A stretch of 11,536 bases of DNA, from assembly GCA_937958345.1 (NCBI GenBank), contig CALGNW010000142.1:1-11536 (forward strand). Reading direction: 5' to 3'. This DNA is from an uncultured Neomegalonema sp. GTDB lineage: Bacteria; Pseudomonadota; Alphaproteobacteria; Rhodobacterales; Rhodobacteraceae. Position 1 is the stretch's first letter; each line of letters opens with the position of its first letter. The position numbers and the translations under genes are program-made. Shown one piece after another: positions 5,831-11,536 of the stretch. The notes under the pieces were generated by a model. It searched no databases and was not told the origin of the DNA. It worked only from the letters and a program-made list of their open reading frames with translations.

Positions 5831-7732
5831 TTAATATCCCAGTCCGCCCGGCGTCGTGAACACCGCGTCGATGGCCTGCGAATTGACCTGCACCGGGTGG
5901 CGCTCGCGGGCGGTTCTGGTGAACTGATCGACAAAATCCTGCGCCAGACGCGCGGCATAGCTTTCTGTCGAGCGGTCGATTGCCAGAATATCATCATCCG
6001 ACGTCGCTGAATCGATCTCTGCGACCCGCCCGACAAGGCGCGTCAGGCCGTCGGCAGACATGCCCTCGACAGCCTGGTTCTTTTCGGCGGCGAACACGGC
6101 GGCCAGCAAATCGGACGACAGGCCCAACGAGCGGTCCGTGCGGGTTCCGGGACCGGCTGTCTTGATCTCGGTGTCGTTCTCTTCGGCGATTTCGACCAGA
6201 GTCGCGCCGCCTTCCAGCCTTTCGGCCAGTTCCTTGGTCATCGCCTCCAACGCCTTTTCGCGCTCGGCAACTTCCCACGCGCCGGACACCTCGTCTCTGA
6301 TGCTGTCCAGCGGACGCAGCGCGGCCTCGGTGATTTCATCCACGCTCAGCGCGAAATAATCGCCGACGGTTCCTTCGATCAGCGTCGGGTCTTCGCCCAC
6401 ATCGGTCAGAAACACCCGGGACAGAAACTCGGGATCATCCGGCAGAGCCGTCACCCGATCGCCATTCGGATCGCGCCCCGTTGCATCGACTGCGGCAACT
6501 TCGGCAAAGCGCGCGCCTGACAGATCAGCGGCTTCTTTCAGCGATGAGCCGCCTGCGAGCTGATCGTCCAGATCGACCGAGCGTTCAGGCACAATCTGCC
6601 GCGCCTCGGTTGTTGTCAGTTCCAGCCTCAGGGCCTCCTTGGCCTCTTCGAACGAAACAACCTTTTTCGGTTCGATAGACCGGATATTCAGCAACGACCA
6701 ACCCAACGCCGTGCCTACCGGATCAATAACGCCGGGTTCATCGGGGGCAAAGGCCGCCTCGGCCAGCGCGCCGGGCAGGTCATCCTTCGCCTGTGTACCC
6801 AGCGATACGTCCTGTGCGCTCAGGCCGCGTGCCTCGGCCATTTTCGCAAATGGCTCGCCGCCTGCAATTTTCTCGGCCACCTCTCTGGCTTCTTCTTCGG
6901 TGTCGAAAACCATCTGTTCGACACGGCGGCGCTCCGGTGTTGTGTAGGAATCGAGCCGCGCCTCGTATGTTTCGCGCAATTCTTCGTCCGTGCGTTCAAT
7001 GCTGGCGGCGTAATCCTTGATCGTCAGCGCGACAAACGAAATTTTGCGATACTCGGGCGCAGTGAAACGAACGGCGTTTTCCTGATGGAATTCCGCGAGC
7101 TGCTCGTCCGACGGCTCGCCGGGGGCCTCGACATCGGCGGGCGTCAGCGCGATATACGTCAGCGAGCGTTTCTCATTCCGGTATTTGTAGAGCGTTTCGG
7201 CCAGCGCACGCGGCGCGGTTGTGCCGTTGCCGATGGACTGCAACAGAGCGTCGCGGGCAAGGTCCTTCCGGATATTTTCTTCGAACTCGTTCTGGCGCAG
7301 ACGGTTCTGGCGCAGGCTGGCGTCATAGGCGCTGCGGTCGAATTTGCCGTAGGCGTCCTTGAACTGCGGAAAATCCATGATCGCCGCGCTGACCGCTGCG
7401 TCCGAGGCATCAATGCCAAGCGCCCGCGCCTCTTCGCTCAGAGCGGTCTGAGTCGCCATCTGGTCCAGCACGATCCGGTCAAACCCGCTGCGCCGTGCGT
7501 CCTCGGCGGTGATATTTGCCCCCGTCGAGTTGCGCAACGCGGCAAGGCGACCATCGAACGTGCGCGCAAATGCCTGCACGTCAATCTCGGCCTCGCCCAC
7601 CTTGGCCGCAACGGTTTGCGTGCGGGCGGCAAACACGCCCTCGATGCCCCACGCGGCAAAGGCCAGAACCAGCAATCCGAGCAAAATTTTCGCACCGAGC
7701 GAGCCGACGGAATTCCGCAGAGCATTAAGCAT
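5831..7732 (-). CDS. ppiD: PpiD-like peptidyl-prolyl isomerase / periplasmic foldase
   Basis: This is a membrane-anchored SurA/PpiD-type chaperone that helps fold exported envelope proteins in the periplasm. The 633 residues are the usual length for PpiD. In order: a short cytoplasmic N-terminus (MLNALRNSVGSLGAK); one transmembrane helix at about 14-36; a SurA-N-like chaperone region at about 40-185 with the expected MDFPQFKDAYGKFDRSAY stretch at 119-136; a parvulin-like region at about 265-355 (VEQMVFDTEEEA, GGEPFAKMAEARGLS, and GWSLLNIRSI); and a long charged, helical C-terminal part. The parvulin part looks degenerate, as is common for PpiD, so holdase activity may matter more than isomerase activity. 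The ATG at 7732 is preceded by GGAAGA 6 bases upstream. It lies three bases ahead of trpE; ppiD-trpE linkage is a recurrent alphaproteobacterial arrangement as I recall it. Confidence 0.9.
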   Translation of the reverse strand: MLNALRNSVGSLGAKILLGLLVLAFAAWGIEGVFAARTQTVAAKVGEAEIDVQAFARTFDGRLAALRNSTGANITAEDARRSGFDRIVLDQMATQTALSEEARALGIDASDAAVSAAIMDFPQFKDAYGKFDRSAYDASLRQNRLRQNEFEENIRKDLARDALLQSIGNGTTAPRALAETLYKYRNEKRSLTYIALTPADVEAPGEPSDEQLAEFHQENAVRFTAPEYRKISFVALTIKDYAASIERTDEELRETYEARLDSYTTPERRRVEQMVFDTEEEAREVAEKIAGGEPFAKMAEARGLSAQDVSLGTQAKDDLPGALAEAAFAPDEPGVIDPVGTALGWSLLNIRSIEPKKVVSFEEAKEALRLELTTTEARQIVPERSVDLDDQLAGGSSLKEAADLSGARFAEVAAVDATGRDPNGDRVTALPDDPEFLSRVFLTDVGEDPTLIEGTVGDYFALSVDEITEAALRPLDSIRDEVSGAWEVAEREKALEAMTKELAERLEGGATLVEIAEENDTEIKTAGPGTRTDRSLGLSSDLLAAVFAAEKNQAVEGMSADGLTRLVGRVAEIDSATSDDDILAIDRSTESYAARLAQDFVDQFTRTARERHPVQVNSQAIDAVFTTPGGLGY

Positions 7733-7785
7733 TATTTATCTTCCGCAATCAGGGTAGGGCGGGCCTGTCCGCCTGTTTGAGCGGG

Positions 7786-7814
7786 ACCATAAGAACATGG
7801 TACAGATGGTGCAA
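7786..7814 (-). promoter_or_regulatory. Candidate promoter for ppiD-trpE
   Basis: On the minus strand TTGCAC (7814-7809) and TATGGT (7791-7786, four of six bases of the -10 consensus) are separated by exactly 17 bases. The predicted start near 7779 would leave a leader of about 47 bases before the ppiD ATG. The -35 match is weak (three of six), so this is a candidate found by eye only. Confidence 0.3.
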
Positions 7815-7880
7815 TACCAAGACTTCTCGCAATCTCGCGACCGGCAAAGGGTTTGCCATGCCATTGCCTTAAAGTCTGTG

Positions 7881-7904
7881 GTATCCGTTAGGCCACGGTG
7901 ATAC
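7881..7904. promoter_or_regulatory. Symmetric palindrome, candidate operator
   Basis: The 24 bases read GTATC-N5-GGCC-N5-GATAC: both outer 5-base arms and the central GGCC are perfectly symmetric about 7892.5. The form fits a dimeric regulator binding two half-sites about two helical turns apart. It lies 38 bases before the start of the 7942 gene and about 90 bases from the candidate ppiD promoter, so it could control either or both divergent units. I do not recognise the regulator. It overlaps a near-direct repeat described separately. Confidence 0.4.
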
Positions 7905-7918
7905 GTCCGTTAAGGCCA
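7884..7918 (+). repeat. Near-direct repeat TCCGTTAGGCCA / TCCGTTAAGGCCA
   Basis: TCCGTTAGGCCA (7884-7895) recurs as TCCGTTAAGGCCA (7906-7918), differing by one inserted A. The starts are 22 bases apart, about two helical turns, so both copies face the same side of DNA. The first copy sits inside the 7881-7904 palindrome and shares its GGCC core. It could be a pair of regulator sites or a short tandem duplication. Confidence 0.45.
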
Positions 7919-7941
7919 TTCTACGAAGTTTTGGGGCATCC

Positions 7942-9516
7942 ATGCGTGATCGTCTTATAGAAAAGACATTCGAGTGGGATCTCGCGTCCAGTCCGCAAAC
8001 GCTCTGGCCGCTGATTTCCGATACCGCACGCATGAACGAGGCCCTTGAACTTCCCGCCTACCGGATTGCCGAAACCTTCGACGAAAACAGCATCCGCCGC
8101 CGGTATGGCGAGATGATGGAGGACGGAAGGCGCGTTCGCTGGGAAGAACCGGTCTTTGAATGGGTCGAGAACGGCTGGTGGCGCTGGCGACGGTTTCACG
8201 AGGACGGGCCGCTGCGCGAATCCGGCGGTATTCTCATGCTTATGCCGGGTAAAAACGGCGGCACACGCATGCACTATACCCTCAGCGTTGAACCCAGCGG
8301 CGCGATGGGGCGGATGCTGGTTGCGTCAGGCCATCTGAAAATCGCTGCCCGCGCATTTCGTAAGTTCACGACGCAGATGGACCAGTACTGCCAGAAACCG
8401 CTCGGAGAGTTCTATTCGAATTTTTCTTCGTCCGTGGCCAAAAAGCCGAGGAAGAAAATGCCGAAGGCGATCAGTTCGGAGCAAAAGCTGCTGACGCAAT
8501 TTGCCGAATGGCTGGCCGTTGCGCCGCATGCCGACCGCATTGACCTGCGATCCAAACGCCTGGCGCGCTGTCTGAACGTCTCTGATTCCGAGGCGCTGAA
8601 CGCCTGTTTGCAAGCGGTCCGGTCCGGTGATCTGGTGATGCGGTATCGCGCGATCTGCTCGGCGTGCCGCGCCTCCGCGATCGAAGTCAACGCGCTGCGC
8701 GATATTCCGGCGATTATGGCATGCCAACGCTGCGGCTCCGGCTTCCACCGCGATCTGGGCGGCTCGGTCGAGGTGCTGTTTTCGGTTGCGGGTGTCAGGC
8801 CGAATACCAGCCGGTATTGCGGCAGCGGCCCCAGCGGCGCGCTTCATATTCAGGTACAGCAAAACCTCGGCGCGATGGAGCGCCGCGACCTCGAATACAA
8901 AGTGCCGAGCGGCGTTTACATTGCCCGTGCGGTGGATGGTCCGGTTTCCGAGGCCTTCGAACTGGCCGAGGCATCCGGCGTCCATGTGACGCTGACATCG
9001 GGGATCACGATAATGCCGCACAAGGGCGGATCGGTGATCGAAAATCACAGCAAGCGCGACTATACGGTCCTGATCGAGCGGTGCGACTGGCCGGATGATG
9101 CCTTACCGGTCGCGGGTCTGCTGGCGGAACAGTGTTTTCACGACCTGATGCCCGACGAGAAATTGCCGGACGGCGACTCGGCTACCGTCGGTAACGGCGT
9201 CATTCTTGGTGTCGGCGATTTGACCGGAACCTTGTCCACGGACCGTTGCGGCGCGATTATCGAAAGCGACGACGGCTTTCACGCGCTGTTTTTCACGTCG
9301 GTAAAGCGTGCTCTGACAACCGCTGAAAGCCTCGCAACGATGCATTCCGAAGCGCGGTTTTCAATGGATTACGGGCCGTTGACCGTCGCGACCACGAATG
9401 GCCGCATGCGGTTTGTCGGGCCGGTATCGGATAACGCGCGCTCGCTTTGTCTGTCAGGGCACAGGGGCGTCATCACCAAATCGCACAGGATCGACGTCGC
9501 TCTCGAACGGGCTTAG
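7942..9516 (+). CDS. SRPBCC + DUF5939-like protein with a degenerate class III cyclase-like C-terminus
   Basis: The 524-residue protein has three apparent parts. Residues 1-150 resemble an SRPBCC/polyketide-cyclase-like fold (LWPLISDTARMNEAL, then alternating strand-like segments to HYTLSVEPSG). Residues about 180-395 resemble DUF5939, a module known from N-termini of adenylate/guanylate cyclases: DLRSKRLARCLNVSDSEAL, a zinc-ribbon-like CSAC (C239, C242) and CQRC (C261, C264), and VIENHSKRDYTVLIERCDW. Residues about 415-524 align loosely with a class III cyclase. GDLTGT matches the TDLKGST block (D426), SDDGFHALF matches GDAVMAVF (D444), and a GP-then-GPVSDNA stretch at 478-499 matches the GxxxNxAxR block. 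About 25 residues are missing between the two aspartates. The usual lysine aligns with Ile/Glu, and the transition-state Asn and Arg align with D497 and S501. No signal peptide or membrane segment is seen. GGGG lies 5 bases before ATG. Role unknown; a non-catalytic regulator is my inference. Confidence 0.72.
   Translation: MRDRLIEKTFEWDLASSPQTLWPLISDTARMNEALELPAYRIAETFDENSIRRRYGEMMEDGRRVRWEEPVFEWVENGWWRWRRFHEDGPLRESGGILMLMPGKNGGTRMHYTLSVEPSGAMGRMLVASGHLKIAARAFRKFTTQMDQYCQKPLGEFYSNFSSSVAKKPRKKMPKAISSEQKLLTQFAEWLAVAPHADRIDLRSKRLARCLNVSDSEALNACLQAVRSGDLVMRYRAICSACRASAIEVNALRDIPAIMACQRCGSGFHRDLGGSVEVLFSVAGVRPNTSRYCGSGPSGALHIQVQQNLGAMERRDLEYKVPSGVYIARAVDGPVSEAFELAEASGVHVTLTSGITIMPHKGGSVIENHSKRDYTVLIERCDWPDDALPVAGLLAEQCFHDLMPDEKLPDGDSATVGNGVILGVGDLTGTLSTDRCGAIIESDDGFHALFFTSVKRALTTAESLATMHSEARFSMDYGPLTVATTNGRMRFVGPVSDNARSLCLSGHRGVITKSHRIDVALERA
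8656..8733 (+). other. Zinc-ribbon-like CxxC pair within the DUF5939-like region
   Basis: Codons 239-264 encode CSAC and CQRC separated by 18 residues, a spacing typical of a zinc ribbon or rubredoxin-like knuckle. A CxxC pair at this place is what I recall of DUF5939-type cyclase N-termini. Metal binding is inferred, not shown. Confidence 0.55.
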
Positions 9517-11536
9517 TTAAGCGGGCGTCAGTTCCTCTGCATCCGGTTCCGCCGTGTTGAACGAAAGAATCGGTTCCATATTCTGCAGGATTTCTTCGGA
9601 CAGGTGACACTTGATGGCGTGGCCGTCCGACAGATACCGCTGCGGAGGCACGTCGCGCTCGCACAGCCCGCCGCCAACCTGATCCTTGTACGAACAGCGC
9701 GTCTGGAAAGGGCAACCCGATGGCGGATTCATGGCCGACGGTATATCGCCCTCCAGCACCACATGCTTTTTCGCGACGCTGGTATCGGCAATCGGAATCG
9801 CTGACAGCAGAGCCTCGGTATACGGGTGATAGGGCGGCGAGAAAATTTCGTCTGTCGTACCCTGTTCGACAATATGCCCCAGATACATCACGATGACCCG
9901 GTCGGCGATATAGCGCACCACGCTCAGATCGTGGCTGATGAACAGCATCGTCGTGCCGCTCTCGCGTTGAATATCCATCAACAGCTCGGTGACGGCTGCC
10001 TGCACAGAAACATCGAGGGCCGAGACGGGTTCGTCCGCCACGACAATCTGAGGCGCACCGGCAAAGGCGCGTGCAACGCCGATGCGTTGTTTTTGCCCGC
10101 CCGAAAGCTGTCGCGGCATCCGGGTCGCAAACTCGCGCGGCAGCTTTACCAGATCCAGCAGCTTGAGCATCTGCTCGCGCCGGTCGGACTTCGATTCGCC
10201 GATGTCGAATTTTTCAAGCGTGCGGATGATTTGCGAACCGACGGTGTGGCTGGGGTTCAGCGTATCGAACGGATTTTGGAACACCATCTGCACGGCGGCA
10301 ACGGTGCGGGTTTCGCGGTCCTCAACCTCGGTCGATTGAATTTCGCGACCCTCCAGCGTGACTGTACCCTCGGTCGCGGTTTCCAGTCCGAGCAACACTT
10401 TGGCCAGCGTAGATTTCCCGCAACCGCTTTCACCGACGATGGCAACGGTCTCGGATTCATGCGCAACAAACGAAAGCGTTTCGTTCGCCTTGACCGTCCG
10501 CTTTTCGCCGCCGCCGAACATCGAACTTGCCGCAACGTCATAATATTTCTTCAGGTTGTCGACGCGCAAAACCTCTTTGCCGCGTGTTGTCGGCGGATGG
10601 GTTTTAATCCCGTCGGGCAATGCCTTCCAGTCCAGTTCGGTGAACCGCTCGCACCGGCTGAAGTGATCGGCATGGGCCGGAACCGGCAACATCGGAATCT
10701 CACGCGCGTTGCACGTGCCCTCTTTGAAATGCAGACAGCGCGGACCAAAGTTACAACCCTTGGGCCGTTCGTGGGGCAGGGGCAGTTGACCGGGAATCGC
10801 GATCAAAGGCCGTTCGTTTTTATCGGCGCCGGGCAGAGGGATCGAGCGGAACAGCCCTTGGGTATAGGGATGGCGCATTCTGTCGAACACGTCTTTCACC
10901 GTACCGCTTTCGACCGCCTCGCCCGAATACATCACCGTCATGCGGTCGCATGTCTCAAGGATCAGGCCGAGGTTGTGCGAGATGAACAGCATCGACGTGC
11001 CGAACTTCTTGCCCAGGTCTTTGACGAGATCAACAATCCCCGCCTCGACAGTCACATCCAGCGCGGTGGTCGGTTCATCCAGCAACAGCAGCTTGGGCTT
11101 CGACAGCAACGCCATCGCAATCACAATGCGCTGTTGCTGGCCACCCGATAACTGGTGCGGATAAGACCGCATCATTCGTTTGGGGTCGGGCAGGCGCACG
11201 GATTCGAGCATCTCAACCGAGCGCGCGTAGGCATCCTTACGGCTCGCATTCTCGTGGATCTCCAGCACTTCCATCAGCTGCCGCCCGACCTTCATCGCCG
11301 GGTTCAGGCTGGCCATCGGTTCCTGATAGATCATCGCGATCTGGCTGCCGCGAATATCGCGCAGTTCCTCGTCCGACATCTCGCCCATGTCGCGGCCCAT
11401 GAACTTGATCGTGCCGCCGGTGATCTTGCCGCGGTTGCCCATGTCACGCATCACGCCAAGCGCAACCGTAGACTTGCCGCAGCCGGATTCACCGACAAGA
11501 CCCATGGCTTCGCCGGGCATCACCTTGCATGAAAAA
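9517..11536 (-). CDS. Tandem-ABC dipeptide/oligopeptide transporter ATPase (N-terminus beyond right edge)
   Basis: This is a fused double ATPase that would power a peptide or related-nickel/opine-class ABC importer at the inner membrane. Numbering from GTG 11523, half 1 has GESGCGKST (11-19), LSGGQQQR (125-132) and LLLLDEPTTALD (145-156). Half 2 has GESGCGKST (364-372), LSGGQKQR (473-480) and IVVADEPVSALD (493-504). Both halves carry the oligo_HPY tail with four cysteines (257, 263, 271, 291 and 604, 610, 621, 639), a set known to hold a [4Fe-4S] cluster in related OppD/DppD proteins. All ATPase motifs look intact. The frame stays open to the edge, reading FSCK before the GTG. Family proteins continue upstream of this point, so the true start is probably missing and the GTG/ATG near 11520 are internal. 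Partner permeases and binding protein are not in view. It ends stop-to-stop against the 7942 gene. Confidence 0.93.
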   Translation of the reverse strand, partial: FSCKVMPGEAMGLVGESGCGKSTVALGVMRDMGNRGKITGGTIKFMGRDMGEMSDEELRDIRGSQIAMIYQEPMASLNPAMKVGRQLMEVLEIHENASRKDAYARSVEMLESVRLPDPKRMMRSYPHQLSGGQQQRIVIAMALLSKPKLLLLDEPTTALDVTVEAGIVDLVKDLGKKFGTSMLFISHNLGLILETCDRMTVMYSGEAVESGTVKDVFDRMRHPYTQGLFRSIPLPGADKNERPLIAIPGQLPLPHERPKGCNFGPRCLHFKEGTCNAREIPMLPVPAHADHFSRCERFTELDWKALPDGIKTHPPTTRGKEVLRVDNLKKYYDVAASSMFGGGEKRTVKANETLSFVAHESETVAIVGESGCGKSTLAKVLLGLETATEGTVTLEGREIQSTEVEDRETRTVAAVQMVFQNPFDTLNPSHTVGSQIIRTLEKFDIGESKSDRREQMLKLLDLVKLPREFATRMPRQLSGGQKQRIGVARAFAGAPQIVVADEPVSALDVSVQAAVTELLMDIQRESGTTMLFISHDLSVVRYIADRVIVMYLGHIVEQGTTDEIFSPPYHPYTEALLSAIPIADTSVAKKHVVLEGDIPSAMNPPSGCPFQTRCSYKDQVGGGLCERDVPPQRYLSDGHAIKCHLSEEILQNMEPILSFNTAEPDAEELTPA

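Noticed and set aside
5135..6010. Plus-strand open frame (291 codons) running across the trpE start and ppiD end
   Set aside because: It spans two well-supported minus-strand genes, has shadow-like composition and no recognisable motif.
7733..7941. A small gene hidden in the 209-base intergenic region
   Set aside because: No open frame with a plausible start, ribosome-binding site and product was found; the palindrome and candidate promoter better explain the region.
9826..11151. Long plus-strand open frame (441 codons) opposite the ABC ATPase
   Set aside because: His/Arg/Gln-rich shadow with internally repeated motifs that reflect the duplicated ATPase halves; no credible protein family.

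Overview
The window reads as a stretch of an alphaproteobacterial chromosome, most likely Rhodobacterales-like. This rests on the pairing of a PpiD-type foldase with trpE, the trpG-trpD-trpC order, the style of the dipeptide-type ABC ATPase, and moderately high GC. The taxonomic call is an inference from gene order and protein style, not a search result. Eight genes or gene parts are clear and fill almost all of the sequence. No RNA genes, insertion sequences or CRISPR arrays were seen.

Layout from the left. Positions 1-127 hold the 3' end of an inorganic pyrophosphatase gene (+). Next, all on the minus strand and joined by 1-4 base stop/start overlaps, comes trpG > trpD > ung > trpC, occupying 3258 down to 193. 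A uracil-DNA glycosylase gene is therefore built into the tryptophan operon. A single plus-strand gene (3334-4302) for a membrane-anchored, degenerate YibQ-like polysaccharide deacetylase relative splits trpGD-ung-C from trpE. Then ppiD > trpE (minus, 7732 down to 4313) form a second tight pair. A 209-base divergent intergenic region (7733-7941) carries a symmetric palindrome and a near-direct repeat. To its right is a plus-strand gene (7942-9516) for an SRPBCC + DUF5939-like protein whose C-terminus looks like a shrunken class III nucleotide cyclase. It meets, stop codon against stop codon, a tandem-ABC oligopeptide/dipeptide transporter ATPase (minus, 9517 to beyond the right edge).

Working together: TrpE and TrpG form anthranilate synthase, TrpD adds the phosphoribosyl group, and TrpC closes the indole ring. 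TrpF, TrpA and TrpB are not in this window. The PpiD-like foldase, the deacetylase-like protein and the ABC ATPase belong to envelope and transport functions and are not obviously linked to tryptophan.

The most unusual items are the cyclase-like protein that seems to have lost catalytic residues, ung inside the trp operon, the deacetylase relative lacking expected metal-ligand histidines, and a GC step near position 3300 (hand-counted about 51-58% on the left, 60-70% on the right). Most of the window is otherwise ordinary housekeeping sequence. No convincing new multi-gene system is visible.
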